Part shown: positions 29,483 through 39,380 of the stretch, one piece after another
Position numbering within the stretch: position 1 is the first letter of the stretch
Layout: each line of letters starts with the position of its first letter
Assembly: GCF_004342285.1 (NCBI RefSeq)
Contig: NZ_SMCV01000013.1
Span: forward strand, 62,001 to 126,000
Direction: 5' to 3'
Length of the DNA: 64,000 nucleotides
From: Klebsiella sp. BIGb0138
Lineage (GTDB): Bacteria > Pseudomonadota > Gammaproteobacteria > Enterobacterales > Enterobacteriaceae
Notes under the pieces: generated by a model
The model's database searches: none
What the model saw: the letters and a program-made list of their open reading frames with translations, nothing else
What the model was told of the DNA's origin: nothing
Position numbers and translations under genes: made by a program

Positions 29483-29593
29483 GTTGGCCTCCATGGAAAA
29501 TGTATCACGGCGCCTTGGCGCCAAAGTGTTTTATGTTAACTGAGCTGTGGCAATGATGCTATGTTCGCAGTGGAAGGAAGTATATCGGTAATA

Positions 29594-30490
29594 ATGAGAA
29601 AGCTTAAGATTGGCCTGGCGTTAGGTGCGGGCGCCGCCCGCGGGTGGTCGCATATCGGTGCGATCAAAGCGCTACAACGCGCGGGGATTGAAGTTGATAT
29701 CGTCGCCGGATGTTCTATTGGGGCGCTGGTTGGCGCCGCTTTTGCCTGTAATCGTCTTCCGGTTCTTGAGAAATGGGTCTCCTCTTTTAGTAACTGGGAT
29801 GTACTGCGATTGATGGATCTCTCCTGGCGTCGCGGTGGTTTGCTGCGCGGTGAGCGCGTCTTCAATCAGTACCGGCAGGTATTACCCATCTCCGGGATTG
29901 AACACTGCGACCGGCGCTTTGCCGCGGTGGCAACCAATTTAAGTACCGGCCGGGAGCTGTGGTTTACCGAGGGCGATTTGCACCAGGCCGTACGCGCTTC
30001 CTGCAGTATGCCCGGACTGATGTCGCCGGTGATGCACAATGGCTACTGGTTGGTTGACGGCGCGGTGGTGAATCCCGTTCCGGTTTCTCTGGCGCGTGCG
30101 CTGGGCGCGGATATCGTCATCGCCGTAGACCTGCAGCATGACGCGCATCTGATGCAGCAGGATATGTGGTCCATTGAAAAGCCACAGCCCGAAGAGGACA
30201 AAGATTTCTCCTGGCATTCGCGAATTCGCGCGCGCCTGACCGGCATGACCTCCCGGCGTGCGGCGACGCCGACGGCGATGGAGATTATGTCGACCTCTAT
30301 TCAGGTCCTGGAAAATCGCCTGAAACGCAATCGCATGGCGGGCGATCCCCCCGACATTCTGCTACAACCCTTTTGCCCACAGATCTCCACGCTTGATTTT
30401 CATCGGGCCGGTGAGGCCATTGCTGCCGGGCATCTGGCGGTTGAAAAGAAAATGGATGAACTATTACCTCTGGTGCGCACCGCGGTGTGA
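29594..30490 (+). CDS. rssA: RssA, patatin-like phospholipase family protein
   Basis: The ATG at 29594 aligns with E. coli RssA (MRKLKIGLALGAGAARG) and gives 298 residues. The patatin serine motif GCSIG (Ser41), the oxyanion loop GAGAARG and the aspartate motif DGAVVNP are present. Its substrate is unknown. It precedes rssB by 90 bp in the same direction, as in the E. coli rssAB operon. Confidence 0.94.
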   Translation: MRKLKIGLALGAGAARGWSHIGAIKALQRAGIEVDIVAGCSIGALVGAAFACNRLPVLEKWVSSFSNWDVLRLMDLSWRRGGLLRGERVFNQYRQVLPISGIEHCDRRFAAVATNLSTGRELWFTEGDLHQAVRASCSMPGLMSPVMHNGYWLVDGAVVNPVPVSLARALGADIVIAVDLQHDAHLMQQDMWSIEKPQPEEDKDFSWHSRIRARLTGMTSRRAATPTAMEIMSTSIQVLENRLKRNRMAGDPPDILLQPFCPQISTLDFHRAGEAIAAGHLAVEKKMDELLPLVRTAV

Positions 30491-30580
30491 CACCCTTTGT
30501 CTGAGACTTAAGTAAATTCTGACGGGCGATAGTGTGAATTGCATGCCACTATTTAATTATCGTCAGCCAGAGGAGAGACC

Positions 30581-31594
30581 ATGACGCAGCCATTGGCGGG
30601 AAAACAGATTCTGATAGTTGAAGACGAAGCCGTTTTCCGCTCGCTCTTGCACTCCTGGCTCACTTCGCTGGGTGCGACAACCGTGCAGGCGGAGGACGGC
30701 GTTGAAGCTCTCCAGAAGATGGCCGAGTCAAAACCCGACCTGATGATCTGCGACATATCGATGCCGCGAATGAATGGCCTCCAGCTGGTGGAGTATCTGC
30801 GTAGCCAGGGCGAACAGCTGCCGATTCTGATGATTTCGGCGACGGAAAATATGGCGGACATCGCCAAAGCGCTGCGTCTTGGCGTTCAGGATGTGCTGTT
30901 AAAACCGGTAAAGGATTTTAATCGCCTGCGCGAAACGGTGTATGCCTGTTTGTACCCCAATATGTTCAATTCGCGGGTAGAAGAAGAAGAGCGGTTGTTT
31001 GAGGACTGGGATGCGCTGGTGAGCGACCCGAAGGCCGCGTCGAGACTGCTGCAGGAACTACAGCCCCCGGTACAGCAGGAAATATCGAAGTGCCGGATTC
31101 ATTATCGCCAGCTGGTGTCAGCCGATAAGCCCGGCCTGGTGCTGGATATTGCGCCATTATCAGAAAACGATCTGGCCTTTTATTGTCTGGATGTCACACG
31201 CGCCGGTGATAATGGGGTGCTTGCCGCGTTATTGCTGCGGGCGCTGTTTAATGGTTTGTTGCAAGAACAGCTCGCCCATCAGGGGCAGCGTTTACCTGAA
31301 ATGGGCAACCTGTTAAAACAGGTCAACCAATTACTGCGCCAGGCGAATTTACCCGGGCAATTTCCGTTGCTGGTGGGCTATTACCATAGCGGTTTGAAAA
31401 ATTTGATATTGGTTTCTGCGGGCCTGAATGGCACCCTCAATACCGGGGAACATCAGGTGCAGATTAGCAATGGCGTTCCGTTAGGCACATTGGGTAATGC
31501 CTATCTCAATCAAATTAGTCAACGCTGCGCATCATGGCAGTGCCAAATTTGGGGGGGAGGCGGGCGTTTACGCCTGATGTTGTCTGCGGAATGA
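30581..31594 (+). CDS. rssB: RssB, sigma-S degradation adaptor
   Basis: The 337-residue response regulator delivers RpoS to ClpXP. The receiver domain has Asp58 in LMICDISMPRMNG, a helical linker follows, and the C-terminal half is a degenerate PP2C-phosphatase fold. Sequence and length equal E. coli RssB. AGAGGAG precedes the ATG. Confidence 0.97.
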   Translation: MTQPLAGKQILIVEDEAVFRSLLHSWLTSLGATTVQAEDGVEALQKMAESKPDLMICDISMPRMNGLQLVEYLRSQGEQLPILMISATENMADIAKALRLGVQDVLLKPVKDFNRLRETVYACLYPNMFNSRVEEEERLFEDWDALVSDPKAASRLLQELQPPVQQEISKCRIHYRQLVSADKPGLVLDIAPLSENDLAFYCLDVTRAGDNGVLAALLLRALFNGLLQEQLAHQGQRLPEMGNLLKQVNQLLRQANLPGQFPLLVGYYHSGLKNLILVSAGLNGTLNTGEHQVQISNGVPLGTLGNAYLNQISQRCASWQCQIWGGGGRLRLMLSAE

Positions 31595-31792
31595 ACAGTT
31601 GGGGGTTATTTTTACGCTGGTAGGATTACCAGCCTCTGTTTTGCAGTGGTACTATCGTTGAGATTTATAAGTAAAAGTCCTAATTCGCGGGCATCCAAAC
31701 CTTTTCAGACCAGGTTTGCCTGAGTGGGCTGATATACTCGATGCGTTAATATTAACGGAAAGTTTAAAAAACGAACAGTCCAGGAGATTTCA

Positions 31793-32695
31793 ATGGCTGC
31801 CCTTAATTCTAAAGTAAGAAAAGCTGTTATCCCGGTTGCGGGATTAGGCACCAGGATGCTACCCGCCACCAAGGCTATTCCGAAAGAAATGCTGCCACTG
31901 GTAGATAAGCCTTTAATTCAGTACGTTGTTAACGAATGTATTGCGGCCGGGATTACTGAAATTGTCCTGGTGACCCACTCTTCAAAAAACTCTATCGAAA
32001 ACCATTTTGATACCAGTTTTGAACTGGAAGCGATGCTGGAAAAACGTGTTAAACGCCAGCTGCTGGAAGAAGTACAATCTATTTGCCCGCCGCATGTCAC
32101 CATTATGCAGGTTCGTCAGGGGCTGGCGAAAGGTCTCGGCCACGCGGTTCTCTGCGCGCATCCGGTGGTGGGCGATGAGCCGGTTGCGGTTATTCTGCCA
32201 GACGTTATTCTGGATGAATTCGAATCCGATCTTTCCCGCGATAACCTGGCGGAAATGATCGCGCGCTTTGATGAAACGGGATCCAGCCAGATCATGGTTG
32301 AGCCTGTCGCTGACGTGACCGCGTATGGCGTGGTTGACTGCAAAGGCGAGTCACTGCAGCCGGGTGAAAGCGTGCCGATGGTTGGCGTGGTCGAGAAGCC
32401 GAAAGCGGATGTTGCGCCGTCTAATCTTGCCGTCGTTGGCCGCTATGTGCTGAGCGCGGATATTTGGCCGCTGCTGGCAAAAACGCCTCCGGGAGCCGGT
32501 GATGAAATCCAGCTGACCGACGCTATCGATATGCTGATCGAGAAGGAAACGGTTGAAGCCTATCATATGAAAGGCAAGAGCCATGACTGCGGTAATAAAC
32601 TGGGTTATATGCAGGCTTTCGTGGAATATGGCATTCGTCATAAATCCCTCGGCCCGGATTTTAAAGCCTGGCTGGAAAAAGCGGTAGCGAAGTAA
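31793..32695 (+). CDS. galU: GalU, UTP-glucose-1-phosphate uridylyltransferase
   Basis: The 300-residue enzyme makes UDP-glucose for envelope polysaccharides, capsule and trehalose. The nucleotidyltransferase signature [17 protein letters not shown] is near the N-terminus, and EKP, DAI and [10 protein letters not shown] motifs follow. AGGAGA precedes the ATG. Its own hairpin terminator follows. Confidence 0.97.
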   Translation: MAALNSKVRKAVIPVAGLGTRMLPATKAIPKEMLPLVDKPLIQYVVNECIAAGITEIVLVTHSSKNSIENHFDTSFELEAMLEKRVKRQLLEEVQSICPPHVTIMQVRQGLAKGLGHAVLCAHPVVGDEPVAVILPDVILDEFESDLSRDNLAEMIARFDETGSSQIMVEPVADVTAYGVVDCKGESLQPGESVPMVGVVEKPKADVAPSNLAVVGRYVLSADIWPLLAKTPPGAGDEIQLTDAIDMLIEKETVEAYHMKGKSHDCGNKLGYMQAFVEYGIRHKSLGPDFKAWLEKAVAK

Positions 32696-32717
32696 TCGTT
32701 TTCAATAGCCATGATAG

Positions 32718-32749
32718 CCGGGGAGCGAGTATCGTTTCCCGGTTTTTTT
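32718..32749 (+). terminator. galU terminator
   Basis: CCGGGGA and TTCCCGG pair around an 11-nt loop and are followed by a run of seven T residues. Confidence 0.85.
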
Positions 32750-32766
32750 ATGCCTGAGTCGTAGAT

Positions 32767-32798
32767 AAAAAAAATCCCGCCGCGGCGGGATTTTTTTC
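32767..32798. terminator. hns terminator (bidirectional)
   Basis: AATCCCGCC and GGCGGGATT form a near-perfect stem flanked by A7 and T7 tracts, between convergent galU and hns. Confidence 0.93.
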
Positions 32799-32811
32799 AA
32801 ATACAGATCGA

Positions 32812-33219
32812 TTAAAGCAGGAAATCGTCGAGGGTTTTACCCTGCTCGTCCATTGCTTTTTTGATCACTGCCGGAGTGCGGCCTTGACCCGTCCAGGTTT
32901 TGGTTTCGCCGTTTTCATCAACGTAGCTGTATTTAGCCGGACGCGCAGCGCGTTTAGCTTTGGTACCCGCTTTTACTGCCGCCATTGTGCTCAGCAGTTC
33001 ATTTGGATCGATGCCATCAGCAATCAGCATTTCACGGTATTGTTGCAGTTTACGGGTACGCTCTTCAATTTCAGCAGCCGCAGCGCTTTCTTCTTCGCGA
33101 CGTTCGTTAACGACAACTTCTAATTTTTCCAGCATTTCTTCTAGCGTTTCAAGGGTGCATTCTCTTGCCTGCGCACGAAGAGTACGGATGTTGTTCAAAA
33201 TTTTAAGTGCTTCGCTCAT
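32812..33219 (-). CDS. hns: H-NS, nucleoid-structuring silencing protein
   Basis: The 135-residue protein matches E. coli H-NS (137). The N-terminal coiled-coil oligomerisation domain (about 1-80) is joined by a flexible linker to the AT-hook-like DNA-binding domain with [12 protein letters not shown]. It silences AT-rich and horizontally acquired genes. The leader is about 40 nt from the promoter at 33264-33292. Confidence 0.97.
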   Translation of the reverse strand: MSEALKILNNIRTLRAQARECTLETLEEMLEKLEVVVNERREEESAAAAEIEERTRKLQQYREMLIADGIDPNELLSTMAAVKAGTKAKRAARPAKYSYVDENGETKTWTGQGRTPAVIKKAMDEQGKTLDDFLL

Positions 33220-33263
33220 TGTAGTAATCTCAAACTTATATTGTGGGGTGGTTTGTTGAACTA

Positions 33264-33292
33264 ATAATAGAGCGATATAATCAGATGTGCAA
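33264..33292 (-). promoter_or_regulatory. hns promoter
   Basis: On the minus strand TTGCAC and TATTAT are separated by 17 bp, in an AT-rich surrounding, about 45 bp before the hns ATG. This is a good sigma-70 promoter. Confidence 0.75.
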
Positions 33293-33504
33293 TAGGGTAG
33301 AATGTAAGGAATTCAAAATTACTTGTTATTTGTCGCGGCAATTAATTAATTTAAGTTAAATTTTTCGTGCGACCTCACATCTTTTTCGCTTATAGATGAG
33401 TGGCAACCTTAAGCTAAAACCCTGAGATAGTATGCTTTTCTATGCGGGGCGGGAGTAAAATTATACTTTGCAGGGATAAATATCCCCCTTCAGTATTAGC
33501 GTAT

Positions 33505-33629
33505 TATACCCGTCATACTTCAGGTTACCACTGCGTTGACTACCTTCGTTCACCCGAATCACTGACCAGAGTAAACTCATCGACGCTCGCGCACTTGTCG
33601 GCTTACGGCAACTCGAATTATTTAGGGTA
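33505..33629 (+). repeat. ERIC element (degenerate)
   Basis: The 125-bp stretch begins TATACCCGTCATACTTCAGG and ends CAACTCGAATTATTTAGGGTA, the conserved ends of the enterobacterial repetitive intergenic consensus, with the usual length but a diverged centre. It lies in the 685-bp hns-tdk gap, which otherwise holds the hns promoter and AT-rich DNA with no credible gene. Confidence 0.85.
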
Positions 33630-33904
33630 GCGTTACGATGATGTTTAATATAACGCACGGAGCCACAACCGTTATAGCCGCCGGAAAAATGCCATGATTC
33701 GCACAAAAGGACAATCAGCGCCGGTGGCGAGGATATGTCAGCTGGACAAATTGCAGCCACCGCCATTCAATAAAGAACCTTAATCTATCGCCCCACCGGT
33801 GGGCTAACATTCAGCGCGATCTCCCCTTTGAAAGCGCGGATAACAACAGAAAATATGCTACAATTTTGCCGCGATAAAACACATTGATTGGGGTTATGCA
33901 GCCG

Positions 33905-34522
33905 ATGGCTCAACTTTATTTCTACTATTCTGCAATGAACGCAGGCAAGTCGACCGCCTTGTTGCAGTCTTCGTACAATTATCAAGAGCGCGGCATGCGT
34001 GCCTTGGTTTATACCGCTGAAATTGACGATCGCTTTGGCTCCGGCAAGGTCAGTTCACGAATCGGCCTCTCATCGCCGGCGAGACTGTTTAACCCTCAAA
34101 CAGCACTGTTTACCGATATTGCGGCTGAGCATGCGCAGCAGCCTGTGCATTGCGTTCTGGTGGATGAAAGCCAGTTTCTGACTCGTGAGCAGGTGCACGA
34201 ATTGTCAGAGGTTGTCGACCAGCTGGATATTCCGGTGTTGTGTTACGGTCTGCGAACGGATTTCCGCGGGGAATTGTTTAGCGGCAGCCAGTATTTATTG
34301 GCGTGGTCCGATAAGCTGGTTGAATTAAAAACCATCTGCTTCTGCGGCCGTAAAGCCAGTATGGTTTTGCGTCTCGATCAGGAAGGTCGGCCTTACAATG
34401 AAGGCGAACAGGTGGTGATTGGCGGTAATGAGCGCTATGTGTCCGTCTGTCGTAAGCATTATAAAGAAGCGCTAAGTGAAGGCTCTTTAACGCGCGTGCA
34501 GAGTAAGCACCGCCTGGGCTGA
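33905..34522 (+). CDS. tdk: Tdk, thymidine kinase
   Basis: The ATG at 33905 aligns with E. coli Tdk and gives 205 residues; an in-frame ATG at 33896 is too close to the GGGGTT site. Walker A is SAMNAGKST, the Asp-Glu of VDESQF is present, and cysteine pairs (CFCGRK and the later VCRKH) bind structural zinc. It phosphorylates thymidine in the salvage pathway. Confidence 0.95.
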   Translation: MAQLYFYYSAMNAGKSTALLQSSYNYQERGMRALVYTAEIDDRFGSGKVSSRIGLSSPARLFNPQTALFTDIAAEHAQQPVHCVLVDESQFLTREQVHELSEVVDQLDIPVLCYGLRTDFRGELFSGSQYLLAWSDKLVELKTICFCGRKASMVLRLDQEGRPYNEGEQVVIGGNERYVSVCRKHYKEALSEGSLTRVQSKHRLG

Positions 34523-34777
34523 ATTCTTCCCGTTCAGCGGCTCTCAGGCGCATTCACGGCGCCTGTTGAGGCCCGGGTAGCACTCCCCACACTTCCTCAA
34601 TCGACACACCTCTCTGTGGCGTTTATGCCGCGCTCTTGCTGCCGGTGCCGCATAAGGCTCTTTCCACGGTGAATCGGCTCATCGCCATCGCGGATGAATG
34701 GTATGGGGTGTTTAAAGCGTCGCCCGTTTTTCTCCGGGATAACGCTGGAAACAAATTCACGTCAGCAGACGATGAAT
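34523..34777. other. tdk-adhE gap
   Basis: Apart from the adhE terminator at its right end, I see no gene, promoter consensus or repeat in this 255-bp stretch. Confidence 0.5.
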
Positions 34778-34809
34778 AAAAAAAGCCCCATCCGGAGATG
34801 AGGCTTTTA
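34778..34809 (-). terminator. adhE terminator
   Basis: On the minus strand GCCTCAT and ATGGGGC pair around CTCCGG and are followed by TTTTTTT, 20 bp after the adhE stop. Confidence 0.92.
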
Positions 34810-34828
34810 TGGTGGTTACCTGGGTCGA

Positions 34829-37507
34829 TTAAGCGGATTTTTTCGCTTTTTTATCGGCTTTCGGTGCTGCTATCGTTTCTTTTTTCGCGGCAGCTTCGCC
34901 TTCGCTGAACTCGTTACCGTAGAAGGTATCCAGCAGAATCTGTTTCAGCTCGGAGATCAGCGGGTAGCGCGGGTTAGCGCCGGTGCACTGGTCATCGAAT
35001 GCATCTTCAGACAGCTTGTCAACGTGGGCCAGGAAGTCAGCTTCCTGTACGCCAGCTTCACGGATAGATTTAGGAATACCCAGTTCAGCTTTCAGGCTTT
35101 CCAGCCATGCCAGCAGTTTTTCAATTTTCGCTGCGGTACGGTCGCCCGGCGCGCTCAGCCCCAGGTGGTCGGCAATCTCAGCGTAACGACGGCGAGCCTG
35201 CGGACGGTCATACTGGCTGAATGCAGTCTGTTTCGTCGGGTTATCGTTCGCGTTGTAACGAATAACGTTACAAATCAGCAGGGCGTTGGCCAGACCATGC
35301 GGAATGTGGAACTGAGAACCCAGCTTGTGCGCCATGGAGTGACATACCCCGAGGAAGGCGTTAGCAAACGCGATACCGGCAATAGTCGCTGCACTGTGCA
35401 CGCGTTCACGTGCTACCGGGTTCTTCGAACCTTCGTGGTAGGACGCTGGCAGGTACTCTTTCAGCAGTTTCAGTGCCTGCAGGGCCTGCCCATCGGAGAA
35501 CTCAGATGCCAGTACCGAAACATAGGCTTCCAGGGCGTGAGTAACCGCATCAAGACCACCGAAAGCACACAGGGACTTCGGCATATCCATGACGAGGTTC
35601 GCATCGACAATTGCGACATCCGGAGTCAGCGCGTAGTCTGCCAGCGGATATTTCTGCCCAGTCGCGTCGTCGGTGACGACCGCGAACGGAGTCACTTCAG
35701 AACCGGTACCGGAAGTGGTGGTGACGGCGATCATTTTCGCTTTCACGCCCATTTTCGGGAACTTGTAGATACGTTTACGGATGTCCATAAAGCGCAGCGC
35801 CAGGTCCTCGAAGTGGGTTTCCGGATGTTCGTACATCACCCACATGATTTTCGCAGCATCCATCGGGGAACCACCGCCCAGGGCGATGATAACGTCCGGC
35901 TTGAAGGAGTTCGCCAGGTCTGCGCCTTTACGCACAACGGTCAGCGTCGGGTCCGCTTCAACTTCAAAGAAGACTTCGGTTTCAACACCGGATGCTTTCA
36001 GCACCGAGGTGATCTGGTCAGCGTAACCGTTGTTGAACAGGAAGCGGTCAGTCACAATCAGCGCACGTTTGTGACCATCAGTAATCACTTCATCCAGTGC
36101 GATTGGCAGTGAGCCACGACGGAAGTAGATAGATTTCGGAAGTTTGTGCCACAACATGTTTTCAGCTCGCTTAGCAACGGTTTTCTTGTTGATCAGGTGT
36201 TTTGGACCAACGTTTTCAGAGATGGAGTTACCACCCCAGGAACCACAACCCAGAGTCAGGGAAGGCGCGAGTTTAAAGTTGTACAGGTCACCGATACCAC
36301 CCTGAGAAGCCGGGGTGTTAATCAGGATACGTGCGGTTTTCATCATCTGGCCGAAGTACGCGACGCGAGCCGGCTGGTTGTCCTGGTCGGTGTACAGGCA
36401 AGAGGTATGGCCGATCCCGCCCATCGCCACCAGTTTTTCCGCTTTATCCACTGCGTCTTCGAAGTTCTTCGCACGGTACATCGCCAGGGTCGGAGACAGT
36501 TTTTCGTGAGCAAACGGCTCGCTTTCGTCAACGTCGGTGACTTCGCCAATCAGGATCTTGGTGGTAGCCGGGACGGTGAAGCCTGCCAGTTCAGCAATTT
36601 TGTATGCCGGCTGACCCACGATCGCGGCGTTCAGCGCGCCGTTCTTCAGAATGATGTCCTGAACCGCTTTCAGCTCTTTACCCTGCAGCAGGTAGCCGCC
36701 GTGGCTGGCGAAACGCTCGCGAACCGCGTCATAAACCGAGTCAACAACGACCACGGACTGCTCGGAAGCACAGATAACGCCGTTATCGAAGGTTTTAGAC
36801 ATCAGCACGGAAGCGACCGCTCGTTTAACGTCCGCGGTTTCGTCGATCACCACCGGAGTATTACCTGCGCCAACGCCGATGGCCGGTTTACCGGAGCTAT
36901 AGGCCGCTTTAACCATGCCTGGACCACCGGTCGCAAGGATCAGGTTAATATCCGGGTGATGCATCAGCGCGTTGGACAGCTCAACGGACGGTTGGTCGAT
37001 CCAGCCGATCAGATCTTTCGGCGCACCGGCAGCGATCGCCGCCTGCAGAACGATATCAGCCGCTTTATTCGTTGCATCTTTCGCACGCGGGTGTGGGGAG
37101 AAGATGATCGCGTTGCGGGTCTTCAGGCTGATCAGTGATTTAAAGATTGCTGTAGAAGTCGGGTTGGTTGTCGGTACGATACCGCAAATAATACCGATAG
37201 GTTCAGCGATGGTAATGGTACCGAAAGTGTCGTCTTCAGAGAGAACACCGCAGGTTTTTTCATCTTTATAAGCGTTGTAAATGTATTCGGAAGCGAAGTG
37301 GTTTTTGATCACTTTGTCTTCGACAATGCCCATGCCAGATTCGGCAACGGCCATTTTTGCGAGAGGGATTCGAGCATCTGCGGCGGCCAAAGCGGCGGCA
37401 CGGAAGATCTTATCAACTTGTTCTTGAGTGAAACTGGCATATTCACGCTGGGCTTTTTTTACGCGCTCTACAAGTGCGTTAAGTTCAGCGACATTAGTAA
37501 CAGCCAT
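34829..37507 (-). CDS. adhE: AdhE, bifunctional acetaldehyde/alcohol dehydrogenase
   Basis: The 892-residue enzyme converts acetyl-CoA to ethanol in fermentation and assembles into spirosomes. The N-terminal half is a CoA-acylating aldehyde dehydrogenase with the catalytic Cys in GVICASEQS. The C-terminal half is an iron-dependent alcohol dehydrogenase with GGGSPMDAAK and the metal-binding histidines in GVCHSMAHKLGSQFHIPHG. AGGAGA precedes the ATG. Confidence 0.98.
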   Translation of the reverse strand: MAVTNVAELNALVERVKKAQREYASFTQEQVDKIFRAAALAAADARIPLAKMAVAESGMGIVEDKVIKNHFASEYIYNAYKDEKTCGVLSEDDTFGTITIAEPIGIICGIVPTTNPTSTAIFKSLISLKTRNAIIFSPHPRAKDATNKAADIVLQAAIAAGAPKDLIGWIDQPSVELSNALMHHPDINLILATGGPGMVKAAYSSGKPAIGVGAGNTPVVIDETADVKRAVASVLMSKTFDNGVICASEQSVVVVDSVYDAVRERFASHGGYLLQGKELKAVQDIILKNGALNAAIVGQPAYKIAELAGFTVPATTKILIGEVTDVDESEPFAHEKLSPTLAMYRAKNFEDAVDKAEKLVAMGGIGHTSCLYTDQDNQPARVAYFGQMMKTARILINTPASQGGIGDLYNFKLAPSLTLGCGSWGGNSISENVGPKHLINKKTVAKRAENMLWHKLPKSIYFRRGSLPIALDEVITDGHKRALIVTDRFLFNNGYADQITSVLKASGVETEVFFEVEADPTLTVVRKGADLANSFKPDVIIALGGGSPMDAAKIMWVMYEHPETHFEDLALRFMDIRKRIYKFPKMGVKAKMIAVTTTSGTGSEVTPFAVVTDDATGQKYPLADYALTPDVAIVDANLVMDMPKSLCAFGGLDAVTHALEAYVSVLASEFSDGQALQALKLLKEYLPASYHEGSKNPVARERVHSAATIAGIAFANAFLGVCHSMAHKLGSQFHIPHGLANALLICNVIRYNANDNPTKQTAFSQYDRPQARRRYAEIADHLGLSAPGDRTAAKIEKLLAWLESLKAELGIPKSIREAGVQEADFLAHVDKLSEDAFDDQCTGANPRYPLISELKQILLDTFYGNEFSEGEAAAKKETIAAPKADKKAKKSA

Positions 37508-37982
37508 AATGCTCTCCTGATAATGTTAAACTTTTTTAGTAAATCAGTAGCTCGATTTGTCAGTATAGACAGGGTGTTAACAGCTTGCATCTTAATGTTA
37601 ACGTATCGATTTTGGCCCCGCTGACTTCATTGATTTACTAACTAAGCTTGAGATCTGTAATTCTCAGGTACCGCTGTATTGCACTCTCTTGGTGTGAACA
37701 AGATTACTCACTTCTGAGTACGATTTACTGATTTAGATCAAGTTTGCGTGAAGCTGACACCTTTCAGCAGTCTATTTTTTAACCGATCAAATCAAGTGTG
37801 GCGATAGATATGCAAAATAAGTGAATAGGTAGCGATCGTTAAGCAACGCTATAACATGCGATTTTGTCACAGCGATATGCATATTTGAGATGAATTATGC
37901 TATTAAAAAGCGTATCTTCTGCGCGAATATTTTATGCTATTAACTGTCAACAGCCATTTTTAATGATGCTGCGGAGCGCACT
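37508..37982. promoter_or_regulatory. adhE-ychE control region
   Basis: This AT-rich 475-bp gap between divergent adhE and ychE fits the long regulatory region known for adhE. It contains the 7-2-7 NarL-type site listed separately. No gene is seen. Confidence 0.6.
37705..37720 (-). promoter_or_regulatory. 7-2-7 NarL/NarP-type site upstream of adhE
   Basis: TACTCAC-TT-CTGAGTA is an almost perfect inverted pair of NarL heptamers with the 2-bp gap preferred by NarL and NarP. It lies about 200 bp before the adhE start. NarL repression of adhE by nitrate is established in E. coli. Confidence 0.75.
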
Positions 37983-38630
37983 GTGACTCAACCGTTGTTT
38001 GATTTTTCAGCTTATTTCAAGTTTTTCATTGGGTTATTTGCGCTGGTTAACCCGGTGGGCATCATACCCGTCTTCATTAGTATGACCAGCTACCAGACGG
38101 CAGCGATCCGCAATAAGACTAACCTGACTGCCAATCTCTCGGTGGCGATCATTCTGCTGACTTCCCTCTTTCTGGGTGATGCGATTTTGCAAATCTTCGG
38201 CATTTCTATTGATTCATTCCGCATTGCCGGCGGGATCCTGGTGGTTACCATCGCGATGTCGATGATTAGCGGCAAGCTGGGGGAAGATAAGCAAAATAAG
38301 CAGGAGAAATCAGAAACGGCGATTCGTGAAAGTATTGGCGTGGTTCCCCTGGCGCTGCCTTTAATGGCGGGGCCGGGAGCGATCAGTTCAACTATCGTCT
38401 GGGGGACGCGTTACCACACGGTCGCGAATCTTTTGGGCTTCTCAGTGGCGATCGCTCTTTTTGCCTTGTGCTGCTGGGGGATTTTCCGCATCGCGCCATG
38501 GCTGGTCCGTCTGCTGGGGCAAACGGGAATCAACGTCATTACGCGTATTATGGGGCTTCTGCTGATGGCGCTGGGGATTGAGTTTATCGTCACCGGAATA
38601 AAAGCGCTGTTTCCTGGTCTGCTGGCTTAA
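37983..38630 (+). CDS. ychE: YchE, MarC-family inner-membrane protein
   Basis: The 215-residue protein has six predicted membrane helices in the MarC/UPF0056 pattern (FALVNPVGIIPVF, then LPLMAGPGAISS). The family has no confirmed function, though it was once linked to drug resistance. The start is GTG at 37983 behind GGAG; the product aligns with E. coli YchE. Confidence 0.92.
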   Translation: MTQPLFDFSAYFKFFIGLFALVNPVGIIPVFISMTSYQTAAIRNKTNLTANLSVAIILLTSLFLGDAILQIFGISIDSFRIAGGILVVTIAMSMISGKLGEDKQNKQEKSETAIRESIGVVPLALPLMAGPGAISSTIVWGTRYHTVANLLGFSVAIALFALCCWGIFRIAPWLVRLLGQTGINVITRIMGLLLMALGIEFIVTGIKALFPGLLA

Positions 38631-38645
38631 ACCAATGAATACGAT

Positions 38646-38670
38646 GCGGAGCTTAGCGCTCCGCGTTTGC
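38646..38670 (+). terminator. Hairpin after ychE
   Basis: GCGGAGC and GCTCCGC form a 7-bp stem with a 5-nt loop, followed by a weak T-rich tail, 15 bp after the ychE stop. Confidence 0.55.
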
Positions 38671-39380
38671 TTCATTATTAGCAAAAGATATTAACAAAGG
38701 TGATATAGCCGCGAAAGATAACTTTTGGTAATGGTTTTAAAAAACATTATTAATCAATTCTTTATGTCGTTTTCCTGCTTTCTGCTGTCTGCGCCTCACA
38801 TCCCAGCCATTGTTATTTTCTTCACATCATTCTCTGGCGCTTGCCGTTGGATAATTGAAATGATATTAGTAATTTCACTATCGGTGTAGATGAATGTGCT
38901 AAAAAATAACCTATTGTTAAATTTTCGTACAAAAAAGCATCTTAATGCCATATCGCGGGATGTAGAACGACAGGGTAATCGTATCTGCATGAAAAATATC
39001 GATTTTAAAGATTTTTCCGCGTCAGAAGTGGACAAAATCCCGGCGCGGAAAGCGCCATAAAAGAGAATCCGGTAACATATTTGCAAATTGCATTGGCGGA
39101 GGCGAAAGCCTTTTGGTACTTTCCGGCGTGTTCGATAACCGAATAATACGCGTAAATGAGAATTATTATTAAATAACTCGTTGCGAATAAAAAACCCCGA
39201 CCGCGGGGAGAAAGAATCGACGTCAAGGTTGCCGTTTGAGCAGCCGTAATAAATAAGTCGGTGATAGCAAGCACTAAAGTCTGACAGCAGCATAAACTCC
39301 TGCACTGTACAGAATCCCGCAAGGGGAAAAAACAGGCTGGTTATATAGCCAGTAATTATAATGAATGGAGTAACAACGCA
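38671..39380. other. ychE-oppA gap
   Basis: This AT-rich region contains no convincing gene. It should hold the oppA promoter and long leader. It contains an isolated minus-strand terminator at 39189-39208. Long reading frames on the minus strand lack coding character. Confidence 0.5.
39189..39208 (-). terminator. Orphan minus-strand terminator
   Basis: Read on the minus strand, CCCCG-CGGT-CGGGG is followed by TTTTTT. No annotated gene ends here, so it could end a small RNA or leader transcript that starts in the 170 bp to its right, or a transcript antisense to the oppA leader. Confidence 0.65.

Noticed and set aside
33442-33630. 62-codon frame between hns and tdk
   Set aside because: Most of it is the ERIC repeat read in one frame.
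35024-37138. Two long plus-strand frames opposite adhE
   Set aside because: adhE is a certain gene on the other strand; these frames have no domain and arise from its codon bias.
38796-39305. 169-codon minus-strand frame before oppA
   Set aside because: Composition is not protein-like, no ribosome site, and the frame crosses a terminator hairpin. Only the terminator is kept as a finding.
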